Source: Flavobacteriales bacterium UBA3431
GTDB lineage: Bacteria; Bacteroidota; Bacteroidia; Flavobacteriales; Schleiferiaceae
DNA: 24,108 bases
Direction of reading: 5' to 3'
NCBI GenBank assembly: GCA_002381225.1
Contig: DFSS01000047.1
Coordinates: forward strand, 1 to 24,108
The notes under the pieces are model-generated. The model did no database searches and was not told the DNA's origin. It saw only the letters and a list, made by a program, of their open reading frames with translations. The translations under genes and the position numbers were made by a program. Below are positions 8,257 through 16,246 of the stretch, piece by piece (the stretch's first letter is position 1; every line of letters begins with the position of its first letter).

Positions 8257-11200
8257 ATGAAGAAGATTCTATTTGGTTTAGCATGGGTGGCCTCCACGGC
8301 CTCGTTAATGGCTCGTCCGGACGTCAACGTGTCTGGAAAGAACAACTTGTCCAATAAGACGGTCGAGGAGCTGTGCCAACCCGCTCGTGCCCAGAGTGAC
8401 TTGAACATCAACAACGTCCGCGCAACCATCCTTGGTGGAGGCGACATGTGGTGGGATTTGAACACGGCCCGCTACGAAGTGCCTAAAGGCGGTGGCAAGC
8501 ACTCCATGTTTGCGGGAGCCCTTTGGCTTGGCGGATTGGATGAAGGTAACCAGCTCAAGTTGGCGGCAGTCACTTACCGTTCACGCGGAGTGGACTACTG
8601 GCCTGGCCCCCTTTCTACGGATGGCTTGGCATCGGTCAACAAAGAAATTTGTGACAAATACGATAAGCAGTGGATTATCACCCGCGAGGCAGTTGAAATG
8701 CACCGCGCATGGTTGCTCTGTAAAAACGATCCGGATTGCGACGTCGCAGAGAAGTTCCCCGGCTACGAAGGGAACATCCCCGATATCATTCTCGAATGGC
8801 CCGCTCACGGGGCCGAAGGCGAATTACCCTACACATTGGCACCATTTATCGATTTGGACGGCGACCAGCGCTATGACCCCTTGGAGGATTATCCAGCCTA
8901 TGACTTGGACCGCCAGTTTGACTGCCGCCGCAAAGAGACGGACGTGCTTTATGGTGACCAAACCATCTGGTGGGTTTACAATGATCGTGGAAACATTCAC
9001 ACGGAGACCTCGGCGGGGGCGCTCGGTTTCGAGATTCGTGCTCAGGCCTTTGCCTTTGCCACGAACGACGAGATCAACAACATGACGTTCAACAACTACC
9101 GCATCGTCAACAAGTCGACATTCCGTTTGACCAACACGTTCTTCTCCACCTGGTTTGACCCGGATTTGGGCAACTACCTGGATGACATCATTGGTTGTGA
9201 CATTCCCCGTGGTTTGGGCTATTGCTACAACTCAGATTTGAATGACGAAGGTCCTTTGGGCTATGGCTTGAATCCTCCTGCCGTAGGCTTTGACTTTTTC
9301 CAGGGTCCCTTCGCGGATTACTTTGACGGGTTGGACAACGACCGCGACGGTTGCATCGACGGAGTGCGCGACGACAATGGCGATTGCCAGGCAGAGAATC
9401 CTGTGACCGGCGTGAACGAGCGTATCATCATGTCTGGTTTCATGTACTACAACAACACGGGTTCTGCCTTCTCGGGCAACCCCAGCACCGCGGCTGAATA
9501 CTACAATTTCATGCAGTCACGCTGGAAGAATGGCAACCCCTTAGTGGTGGAAACCCCTTCAGGTCCAGGTAATCCCGCCAATGGTGACGGATTTACGGCG
9601 GATGGTTCTGGACTGGTGACCTTGTTTGCCTACCCGGGTGATACCTATGACACCACTGGAAATGGGGCACCTACGGCCTCGCAAAACTGGTATGAATCCC
9701 CCAACAACTCGGAGGACAAGCGCGGACTGCACAATGCGGGCCCCTTCTCCTTGGCTCCGGGCGCTTTGAACTTCATCACCACGGGTGTGGTATGGGAGCG
9801 TGACTACAACAAAGCGGATCTCTTCGCTTCGGTAGAGAAAATCTTGATCGCCGACGACAAGGCGCAGAGCCTGTTTGACAACTGTTTCCAAATTTTGAAT
9901 GGTCCCGATGCCCCAGACATGGAGATTCAAGAGATGGACCGCGAGTTGGTCATCATGCTCAGCTACCGCGACGGCCAGAACAACCAGTTGTTGGATTACG
10001 AAGAGGAGGATCCGTTGATTCCTTTCACGGACAACACCTACAAGTTTGAAGGCTTTCAAATCTTCCAGCTGGCCAATGCGAATGCCTCGGTAGGTGATCG
10101 CTATGATCCTAACCAAGCCCGCCTGATCGCTCAGTGCGACATCAAAAATGGTGTGGAGCGTTTGATCAACTGGGAATTGGATCCAGATTTGGAGCTGTTG
10201 ATTCCCCAGGATATGACTTTGGAATACAACGACGAGGGCATCAAAATGAGCTTCTTGGTGAAGGAAGACGCCTTCGCAACGGGTACGGACCGCCGTTTGG
10301 TAAACCATACTCCTTATTACTTCACAGTTGTGGCCTATGCCTACAACGAGTACGAGCCTTTTGACCAAGTCATGCACCCGAACGGACAGCGCAAGCCGTT
10401 CTTGGCTGGCCGTAACAACGTGAAGAAGTACGAAGGCATTCCCCACTTGGTGGATTCTGAGGCAGGCGGCACCGTCCAAAATTCTTTATACGGCTACAGT
10501 CCTATCATCACGAGAATTGAGGGCATGGGCAATGGCGGAAACGCCTTGGAGCTGGATTCGGCTTCCGAGCGCGCCATCGTCAACAACTTTGTGCTGAGCC
10601 ACCCCACCTACAAGAGCGGCTATGGTCCGGTCAACGTGAAAGTGGTGGATCCCTTGAACGTTCCTCCGGGCAATTTCAAATTGCGCTTTGATGGAACAGG
10701 ACCGAATGCCAATTGGCAGGTTGAAGACGCTGCAGGCAATGTCATCGCGACGTCTATGACCGCTTTGTCCTTCATCAACGAGCAAATCATCCCTGAGTTG
10801 GGCTTGAGCGTCGAAATTCGCGATCAAGAGAACCCAGGTAATGACCCAGATAATTCACGCAATGCGGGCATCCTGGAGTCGGAAGTCATTTACGATGACC
10901 CCACCCAAACGTGGTTGTCCGGCGTGAAAGATGATGATAGCTATAGCCCCCGAAATTGGATTCTCTCTGGCCAAAATGACATCACGTCCAAGCCCGGATC
11001 CTACTACCGCGATTATCCCAACGACCCCAAAGGGTTGTTTACGAACATCGTCGGCGGAACATGGGGACCCTTCCCATATGTCAGCTACCTCGGCCGAGGA
11101 TACGACGCTGGAAACAACATTTACGGTATGGGCCCAGCGGACTCTTCACAGTCGGCGTTCTCTGCCCGGATGAATGCGCGTGATCTGCACTCCGTAGACA

Positions 11201-12225
11201 TCGTCTTCACGAAGGACCACACCAAGTGGACCCGTGTTCCGGTCTTGGAGATGGGTGAAGACCAGGACTTGACCGAAGGGGCTGTCCGCAAATGGCGCTT
11301 GCGTGCCGGTGCAAGCTGGGACAAGAACGCCAGTGGCGAGCTGGTCCGTAGCTCAACCAGCACGGGTTGGTCATGGTTCCCCGGCTATGCGATTGACGTT
11401 GAAACCGGCACCCGTTTGAACATCGCCTTTGGTGAGAACTCCTGGATGGTGGGCGACAACGGTAACGACATGCTGTTCAACCCCTCTTCACGCCTTTCTA
11501 CCTTCCCGGCAGATCCGGTTACAGGGGGCTACAAGTTTGGTGGGCAACACTACATCTACGTATTCGGTCCCTACTTCCAGCAAGGCCTGTCTAAAGTGCC
11601 GTTGGATTACGCCGGCGGCGATGAGTTGAACAACCCCTTGTATACCGAGTTGAACAACATGGGCCAAATCCTCAACCGAAACAAGGTCACAAAGAGTTTG
11701 ATGTGGGTGAGCATTCCGCTGATGGATCCCCGCTTTGCGGACCGAGACTTGTACACGGATATGCCTTCAGACGCCCGCGTGCGTATCCGCATGGCACGTC
11801 CTTATGAGAAGTACGAAACGGATGGCACGAACAACAGCAATCCGCTTTACCAGTTCAACACGAACAATGTGGCCACAGACAAGGGCAACAATGTGGTGGC
11901 TACGAGCGCGTTGGACAATATCCGCGTCGTTCCAAACCCTTACTTCAGTTTGTCCGCCTACGAGCAGTCTCAGTTGGACAACTTGGTGAAGGTGACCAAC
12001 CTGCCTGAAAACTGTACCATCAGCATCTACACGGTCGAAGGCGCCTTGGTGCGCACCTTGCGTAAAGCGAACACCGATACCTGGTTGTATTGGGATTTGA
12101 AGAACAATTATGGAGTACCCATCGCAAGTGGGGTCTACCTCATTCACATCGACGCCCCAGGCATCGGTGAGAAGGTAATCAAGTTCTTCGGAACCCTCCG
12201 TCCATTTGACCCGACTGGATTCTAA
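8257..12225 (+). CDS. Giant secreted surface protein with T9SS-type C-terminal domain (1322 aa)
   Basis: I do not recognise an enzymatic domain. A signal peptide (MKKILFGLAWVASTASLMA) shows export. The region at about 50-120 carries GGGDMWWDLNTARYEVPK, MFAGALWLGG and YWPGPLS, which I recall as recurrent in large Bacteroidota T9SS-associated proteins. Two acidic loops look like calcium sites: DLDGDQRYDPLED (199-211) and DNDRDGCID (about 360-368). The C-terminal ~100 residues resemble the T9SS type A sorting domain: VVPNPYF (1224-1230), ISIYTVEGALVRTL, then GVPIASGVYLIHID. The protein then ends in FFGTLRPFDPTGF rather than the usual Lys-rich strand. It lies 21 nt after the TonB receptor and 3 nt before a PorV-family gene, which fits a T9SS substrate with a dedicated outer-membrane partner. 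T9SS export is inferred; function and ligand are unknown. Confidence 0.85.
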   Translation: MKKILFGLAWVASTASLMARPDVNVSGKNNLSNKTVEELCQPARAQSDLNINNVRATILGGGDMWWDLNTARYEVPKGGGKHSMFAGALWLGGLDEGNQLKLAAVTYRSRGVDYWPGPLSTDGLASVNKEICDKYDKQWIITREAVEMHRAWLLCKNDPDCDVAEKFPGYEGNIPDIILEWPAHGAEGELPYTLAPFIDLDGDQRYDPLEDYPAYDLDRQFDCRRKETDVLYGDQTIWWVYNDRGNIHTETSAGALGFEIRAQAFAFATNDEINNMTFNNYRIVNKSTFRLTNTFFSTWFDPDLGNYLDDIIGCDIPRGLGYCYNSDLNDEGPLGYGLNPPAVGFDFFQGPFADYFDGLDNDRDGCIDGVRDDNGDCQAENPVTGVNERIIMSGFMYYNNTGSAFSGNPSTAAEYYNFMQSRWKNGNPLVVETPSGPGNPANGDGFTADGSGLVTLFAYPGDTYDTTGNGAPTASQNWYESPNNSEDKRGLHNAGPFSLAPGALNFITTGVVWERDYNKADLFASVEKILIADDKAQSLFDNCFQILNGPDAPDMEIQEMDRELVIMLSYRDGQNNQLLDYEEEDPLIPFTDNTYKFEGFQIFQLANANASVGDRYDPNQARLIAQCDIKNGVERLINWELDPDLELLIPQDMTLEYNDEGIKMSFLVKEDAFATGTDRRLVNHTPYYFTVVAYAYNEYEPFDQVMHPNGQRKPFLAGRNNVKKYEGIPHLVDSEAGGTVQNSLYGYSPIITRIEGMGNGGNALELDSASERAIVNNFVLSHPTYKSGYGPVNVKVVDPLNVPPGNFKLRFDGTGPNANWQVEDAAGNVIATSMTALSFINEQIIPELGLSVEIRDQENPGNDPDNSRNAGILESEVIYDDPTQTWLSGVKDDDSYSPRNWILSGQNDITSKPGSYYRDYPNDPKGLFTNIVGGTWGPFPYVSYLGRGYDAGNNIYGMGPADSSQSAFSARMNARDLHSVDIVFTKDHTKWTRVPVLEMGEDQDLTEGAVRKWRLRAGASWDKNASGELVRSSTSTGWSWFPGYAIDVETGTRLNIAFGENSWMVGDNGNDMLFNPSSRLSTFPADPVTGGYKFGGQHYIYVFGPYFQQGLSKVPLDYAGGDELNNPLYTELNNMGQILNRNKVTKSLMWVSIPLMDPRFADRDLYTDMPSDARVRIRMARPYEKYETDGTNNSNPLYQFNTNNVATDKGNNVVATSALDNIRVVPNPYFSLSAYEQSQLDNLVKVTNLPENCTISIYTVEGALVRTLRKANTDTWLYWDLKNNYGVPIASGVYLIHIDAPGIGEKVIKFFGTLRPFDPTGF

Positions 12226-12228
12226 GAC

Positions 12229-13269
12229 ATGGAAATGATGAAAAAACATATCGCCACCATCGCCCTCGTTGCGGCCAGCACGGCCCTCTTCGCAGGAAAC
12301 CCCGTTCGTTCGGGTTCCGCGGGCGCCTCTGAACTCCTCATCAACCCATGGGCACGCACCGCTGGGTGGTCCGAGGGCAATACCGCCAATGTCATGGGCC
12401 TTGAGGCTATGTACGGGAATATTGCGGGCATGGCCTTCACTACCGGACTGCAAACAGGCTTTGCAAACAGCCAGTGGTTGGTCGGAAGCGGGATTCAGTT
12501 GAACTCGGCCTCCTTTGCGACGCCCTCGGGCAATGAAGGGGTGTTGGGCATTCACATAACCAACATGAACTACGGCCAAATCGAGGTCACCACGACCGAA
12601 TTGCCCGATGGAGGCGCGGGATTCTTCAGCCCCACGTCCACCATTATTGGCATGGCCTATGCGAAGAAGTTTACCCAAAGCATTTATGGCGGGGTCAACA
12701 TCAAGCTCTACAATTCGAGCATCAGCAACTTGTCGGCGACGGGCGTTTGTTTTGACGCCGGCGTTCAATATGTGACGGGTGCGGACCGCGATTTTCGCTT
12801 TGGCATCACCCTGCGGAACATTGGCCCCTCTTTTGGGTACAGTGGCGACGGTATGGCTATTGTGTTGCCTGTCCCCACGGGATCGCACACCACCACCTTT
12901 GACAGCCGTACAGAGCAGTTTGAATTACCTACCCAGCTGGCCATCGGCGCAGCGAAGCGCTTTGACTTGGATGCGAAAAATCGCCTGAATGTTGCGGGCA
13001 ACTTTATCTCGAATTCGTTCAAGAAGGACCAGTTTACTGCGGGAGTGGAATTTGACCACAACGACATTTTCCAAGTGCGTGCCTCGTATGCCATGTTTGA
13101 CAACCGCTATGATGGCCTAACGACAGAAGCCTTTATGGGCCCTGCCATGGGATTCACGGTGAATGCGCCGACCGGCGGAACGTCCAAGCTGAGCTTGACG
13201 TACGCCTACCGGTTAACGAACTCTGCCTTCGCAGGGGTGCACACTTTGGGTGCCACCTTGGTATTGTAA
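12229..13269 (+). CDS. PorV/PorQ-family outer-membrane protein
   Basis: The 346-residue product begins with a signal peptide (KKHIATIALVAASTALFAG). It continues with GSAGASELLINPWARTAG and NVMGLEAMYGNIAGMAF, the N-terminal signature of the PorV/PorQ (FadL-like) beta-barrel family, in which a typical sequence is ASELLxPxGARxxAMG...ALYWNPAGLA. The rest alternates in the way of beta-strands up to ALTLGATLVL-like final strands (HTLGATLVL). Known PorV proteins shuttle T9SS substrates from the translocon to the attachment complex. Here the gene starts 3 nt after a probable T9SS substrate, suggesting a paralogue dedicated to that cargo rather than the general PorV. Starts at 12229, 12235 and 12238 are all possible; MKKH at 12238 gives the most classical signal peptide. 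It ends the operon, before an inverted repeat. Confidence 0.85.
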   Translation: MEMMKKHIATIALVAASTALFAGNPVRSGSAGASELLINPWARTAGWSEGNTANVMGLEAMYGNIAGMAFTTGLQTGFANSQWLVGSGIQLNSASFATPSGNEGVLGIHITNMNYGQIEVTTTELPDGGAGFFSPTSTIIGMAYAKKFTQSIYGGVNIKLYNSSISNLSATGVCFDAGVQYVTGADRDFRFGITLRNIGPSFGYSGDGMAIVLPVPTGSHTTTFDSRTEQFELPTQLAIGAAKRFDLDAKNRLNVAGNFISNSFKKDQFTAGVEFDHNDIFQVRASYAMFDNRYDGLTTEAFMGPAMGFTVNAPTGGTSKLSLTYAYRLTNSAFAGVHTLGATLVL

Positions 13270-13291
13270 GGCCAATTTTACTACCTTTCAC

Positions 13292-13323
13292 GGAATGAGA
13301 TCCCCAGCCAGGGATCTCATTCT
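13292..13323. repeat. Near-perfect 13-bp inverted repeat between PorV-like gene and greA
   Basis: GAATGAGATCCC (13293-13304) and its exact complement (13311-13322) flank a 6-nt loop, and a G-U pair can extend the stem. Only a weak T-run (CGTTT) follows, so it may end the triad operon as a poor intrinsic terminator. It may instead be the 5' stem-loop of a greA transcript, because a box-like TACCTTTC (13282-13289) lies just upstream at the right distance. Confidence 0.6.
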
Positions 13324-13329
13324 CGTTTA

Positions 13330-13337
13330 ATCCTTTG
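13330..13337 (+). promoter_or_regulatory. Candidate greA promoter element ATCCTTTG
   Basis: ATCCTTTG keeps the TTTG half of the Bacteroidota -7 box and is identical to the element proposed before the TonB operon at 4542. It lies 5 nt before the greA ATG. The leading TA is missing, so support is weak; TACCTTTC at 13282 is the alternative. Confidence 0.25.
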
Positions 13338-13342
13338 ACACT

Positions 13343-13813
13343 ATGTCCGTTTCCTACTTGACCCCTGAAGGCTTTAAAAAGCTGAAAGAAGACCTCGATC
13401 ACCTGCGTTCCGTGGAACGAGCCCGCATTTCTGCCCAAATAGCGGAGGCGCGGGACAAAGGGGATTTGAGCGAGAATGCGGAATACGATGCGGCCAAGGA
13501 GGCGCAAGGCCTGCTAGAGCTTAAGATTTCCAAGATGGAGGAAGTCATGGCCAATGCCCGCATTGTGGACGAAAGCCAGTTGGATACGTCCAAAGTGTTG
13601 ATTTTGTCCAAGGTAAAATTGCGCAACCCGGCCAATAAGATGGAGTTCACCTACACCCTGGTGGCGGAGCAAGAAGCGGATCTAAAGGCCGGCAAAATCT
13701 CGGTGAACAGCCCAATTGGGAAAGGACTCTTAGGCCGCAGCGCAGGCGACATTGCGGAAATTCACGTCCCAAATGGAACGATGAAGCTCGAGATTCTGGA
13801 AATTTCTCGCTAA
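13343..13813 (+). CDS. greA: Transcription elongation factor GreA
   Basis: GreA enters the secondary channel of RNA polymerase and stimulates cleavage of backtracked RNA. The 156 residues are the normal length. The N-terminal coiled coil spans about 1-75 and carries the tip motif GDLSENAEYDAAKEAQ with the acidic residues needed for activity. The C-terminal FKBP-like domain includes NSPIGKGLLGRSAGD. The start at 13343 gives MSVSYLTPEGFKKL, the standard N-terminus. The HIT-family gene follows after 12 nt on the same strand, so the two are likely co-transcribed. Nothing unusual is seen in the protein. Confidence 0.97.
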   Translation: MSVSYLTPEGFKKLKEDLDHLRSVERARISAQIAEARDKGDLSENAEYDAAKEAQGLLELKISKMEEVMANARIVDESQLDTSKVLILSKVKLRNPANKMEFTYTLVAEQEADLKAGKISVNSPIGKGLLGRSAGDIAEIHVPNGTMKLEILEISR

Positions 13814-13825
13814 GTTCACCTCACC

Positions 13826-14236
13826 ATGTCCTCCATCTTCACCAAAATCATCCGAGGCGATATTCCCTGCTATAAAGTGGCGGAATGCGATCATGCGATC
13901 GCCTTTTTGGATATACGCCCGCTGTCCAAGGGGCACACCTTGGTGGTTCCAAAGATGGAAGTGGACCGTCTGTTTGATTTGCCCGAGGAAGACTTCCAGG
14001 CACTGTGGTCCTTCACACACAAAGTGGCCAAGGCGATGGAGGCATCTGTTCCCTGCAATCGGGTTGGCGTCGCGGTACTGGGATTTGAGGTCCCACATGC
14101 CCACATTCACTTAGTTCCTTTAAGGACAGAAGGGGATCTCAACTTTGCACACCCCAAGCTTCAATTGGCTCCCGAAGTTATGGAAGAGATCGCTGCGTCC
14201 ATCGCTCAAGAGGTAGCGGAGGACATCTTGCACTAA
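13826..14236 (+). CDS. HIT-family (histidine triad) nucleotide hydrolase
   Basis: HIT proteins hydrolyse nucleoside phosphoramidates or dinucleoside polyphosphates. The 136-residue protein starts with FTKIIRGDIPCYKVAE and AFLDIRPLSKGHTLVVPK, both typical of the Hint branch, and has the catalytic triad HAHIH at residues 91-95 followed by hydrophobic LVPL. The C-terminal tail of about 30 residues is longer than the core Hint fold and helical in character (MEEIAASIAQEVAEDI). It lies 12 nt after greA and converges on ruvC, with 102 nt between stops. Substrate specificity is not visible. Confidence 0.93.
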   Translation: MSSIFTKIIRGDIPCYKVAECDHAIAFLDIRPLSKGHTLVVPKMEVDRLFDLPEEDFQALWSFTHKVAKAMEASVPCNRVGVAVLGFEVPHAHIHLVPLRTEGDLNFAHPKLQLAPEVMEEIAASIAQEVAEDILH

Positions 14237-14338
14237 ACATTCTTTTCGTACCCGGTAGACCAAGTCGAGTGCTGCCGGATCTACCAATTCGCCGCCGTCC
14301 ACCGAGGCATAGGGCCTTTGGTAAGTGTGGAGAGCGAG
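14204..14338 (-). other. Open reading continuation after the ruvC stop; possible gene remnant
   Basis: Directly after the ruvC TAG the same frame stays open for about 70 codons to a stop at 14120, with no ATG; a GTG at 14302 is the only obvious start. The first 45 codons use the genome's common codons and read like protein (for example RPYASVDGGELVDPAALD and VRKECLVQDVLRYLL). The latter loosely resembles the start of HsdR_N-like proteins that I recall near ruvC in Bacteroidota. Beyond 14236 it is antisense to the HIT gene. It could be a 3'-truncated remnant, a ruvC extension lost by a nonsense change, or chance. Confidence 0.25.
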
Positions 14339-14932
14339 CTATTCGGATTGACCGCCTTGAATGCGGTCGGGGTTCTGACTGAGGAATTGGGACCACGATC
14401 CTTTTCCCTTACCCTTTGGGGCCTTTTTAAGCTTGTTCACAGACATGGAGGCTTGGATCGGAGACCCTATGGCGTACGCGTGGCAGGTGGCCACTGCGAG
14501 TCCGTCCGTAGCATCCAGAACTTTCGGCATGGATTCCAATCCGTAAATGTGCTGGAGCATACCGCTTACTTGCTCTTTGCTGGCCGCCCCGTTCCCTGTA
14601 ATGGCTTGCTTGACCTTCCGCGGCGAGTACTCCACCACGGGTATCCCGGCTGCGAGCCCAGCGGACATGATGACGCCCTGAGCCCGGCCCAACTTGAGCA
14701 TGGATTGAATGTTTTTCCCAAAGAAAGGTGCCTCCATAGCCATGTGATCGGGCTGGTAGGTAGCGAATAGTTCGGCGATGGCTGCATGAATGTCGGCAAG
14801 CCGCTCAAAAGGGTCTTTTTTGGCGTCCAGTTTGAGGGCGTCCAGCGTCAAGCAGGTCAACTTTTTCCCTTCGACGCGAATAATCCCATAGCCTAGGACC
14901 ACAGTGCCGGGGTCTACGCCGAGGATGATCAT
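14339..14932 (-). CDS. ruvC: Crossover junction endodeoxyribonuclease RuvC
   Basis: RuvC cuts Holliday junctions in the cytoplasm together with RuvAB. The 197-residue protein has the RNase H-like fold residues at the expected places: Asp7 (ILGVDPGT), Glu67 (AMEAPFF), Asp140 and Asp143 (VLDATDGLAVA), comparable to D7, E66, D138 and D141 of E. coli. KNIQSMLKLGRAQGV and YSPRKVKQAITGNGAASKEQV are also family hallmarks. A basic tail of about 35 residues (KLKKAPKGKGKG) extends past the core. The start lies 3 nt after the stop of the MscS-type gene, so the two form an operon. ruvA and ruvB are not in the window. Confidence 0.95.
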   Translation of the reverse strand: MIILGVDPGTVVLGYGIIRVEGKKLTCLTLDALKLDAKKDPFERLADIHAAIAELFATYQPDHMAMEAPFFGKNIQSMLKLGRAQGVIMSAGLAAGIPVVEYSPRKVKQAITGNGAASKEQVSGMLQHIYGLESMPKVLDATDGLAVATCHAYAIGSPIQASMSVNKLKKAPKGKGKGSWSQFLSQNPDRIQGGQSE

Positions 14933-14935
14933 GGT

Positions 14936-16213
14936 TTAGGCTTGGCCCGCGTTGGTTCCCATGTAGCCGCTCCGGGAAGTGGGGGCTTGGTAGAGTCGAA
15001 GTCCAAAAGCGGGCGCCGCCGCAATGAGGTGATCAAAAATGTCGCTGACAATACCCTCGTAGGGCACCCAGCTGATTTCCTTGGCAAAGCAGTAGATCTC
15101 CAAGGGAACACCCGTGCCCAACGGCTGGAGTTGCCGCACCATCAGGGAGTGCTCGTCCGAAACCTGGGCGTGTTCTTTCAAATAATGCGTGGCATAGATC
15201 CGGAAGACCCCGAGGTTGGTCATATGGCGGCCGTTGACGGGCTGCGACTTGTCCGCGCCGATGGCGACGTTGTGTTGGGCAATTTCGGCTTGACGCGCTT
15301 GGATGTAGTCCCGGACGCGCTCAATGCCGGATAGTGAGGCAAGAAGTTCGTCACTGCAGAACTGCACCGAATCCAAATCAATGACCAGATTGCGCTTGAT
15401 GCGGCGCACATTGGCCACTTGCATGCCCCGCCAGTTCACAAAGCTGTCCGTGACAAAGGCCTTGGCGGGAACACTCGAAATCGTGTTGTCAAAGTTTTTG
15501 ATTTTGACCGTGGTGAGGTCGACACTGATCACATCGCCATCGACACCAAAGCGCTCAAAGGTGATCCAGTCGCCCTTGCGCAACAAGTCGTACATGGCGA
15601 TTTGGAAGTTGGCGAGCAGCCCATTGATGGCATCCTGAAAAATCAAAATGATGATCGCGGTGGCTCCGGCCATGCCGGCTAGCAAGGTCCCTAAGGGGGT
15701 GCCCGAGGCGACCGAAATAATCCCCAAAATGGCAATGAACCAAGTCAGGAATTGGACCACGGAAAGCAGGGTGCGTATGGGCTTATCCTTGAATTGCTCT
15801 TGGTCCTCCAAGACATGGCCTGTGGCTCGCGCCGTGCGGTTGACCAGCAAGGCGATTTGATACACCAAAAGGAAATCCAAGCCTTTTTGTAGAGGGGCAA
15901 TCCACGCTTCGGCATGCTCAAATACCACAGGAACGAACCCGCGAATCAACAAGGTGGGCAGAAGATGTACCAAGCCCTCGAAGACCTTTTCCTTCAAAAA
16001 ATGATCGTCCCACGTGACTTTGGTGCGCAACACAAAGCGTCGAATGAGGCGCATCAAAATGCTCCGCGCAACAAAATCAGCCAGTAAGCTGGCTAATACT
16101 AAAACGAAAAAGTCCACGGTGATCGTCAAGCCGGCGATCAGAGGTTCAGAAAGGCCTTGGGCTTCGAGCAGTTGCCGAGTCCAGTGGCCCGGATTGATTG
16201 AAGTGGGATCCAT
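14936..16213 (-). CDS. MscS-family mechanosensitive channel (YbdG/MscM-like)
   Basis: This is a predicted inner-membrane channel that releases solutes under hypo-osmotic stress. The 425-residue protein has about five hydrophobic segments (roughly 27-50, 80-105, 113-130, 148-170 and 178-205). The last is the pore helix region LGTLLAGMAGATAIIILIF followed by QDAINGLLANFQI, and then the MscS beta-domain (GDWITFERFGVDGDVISVDLTTVKIKNFDNT). Length and architecture match the YbdG type rather than small MscS. The longest frame starts at GTG 16219, but the ATG at 16213 is preferred because a perfect -7 box ends at the GTG. It is followed by ruvC after 3 nt and lies 33 nt after the DUF4249 gene. Confidence 0.9.
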   Translation of the reverse strand: MDPTSINPGHWTRQLLEAQGLSEPLIAGLTITVDFFVLVLASLLADFVARSILMRLIRRFVLRTKVTWDDHFLKEKVFEGLVHLLPTLLIRGFVPVVFEHAEAWIAPLQKGLDFLLVYQIALLVNRTARATGHVLEDQEQFKDKPIRTLLSVVQFLTWFIAILGIISVASGTPLGTLLAGMAGATAIIILIFQDAINGLLANFQIAMYDLLRKGDWITFERFGVDGDVISVDLTTVKIKNFDNTISSVPAKAFVTDSFVNWRGMQVANVRRIKRNLVIDLDSVQFCSDELLASLSGIERVRDYIQARQAEIAQHNVAIGADKSQPVNGRHMTNLGVFRIYATHYLKEHAQVSDEHSLMVRQLQPLGTGVPLEIYCFAKEISWVPYEGIVSDIFDHLIAAAPAFGLRLYQAPTSRSGYMGTNAGQA

Positions 16214-16218
16214 GCCCA

Positions 16219-16226
16219 CAAAGGTA
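16219..16226 (-). promoter_or_regulatory. -7 box TACCTTTG for the MscS-type/ruvC operon
   Basis: On the minus strand TACCTTTG matches TAnnTTTG exactly and ends 5 nt before the ATG at 16213. No clear TTG is seen at -33. If active it allows mscS-ruvC to be transcribed independently of the TonB/DUF4249 genes upstream, with a leaderless or nearly leaderless mRNA. Confidence 0.5.
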
Positions 16227-16246
16227 ACGGATGTCTGCGGGATGGA

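Noticed and set aside
11767..12888. 373-codon minus-strand frame across the surface-protein/PorV junction
   Set aside because: It is antisense to two convincing genes and spans their boundary, with no recognisable domain.
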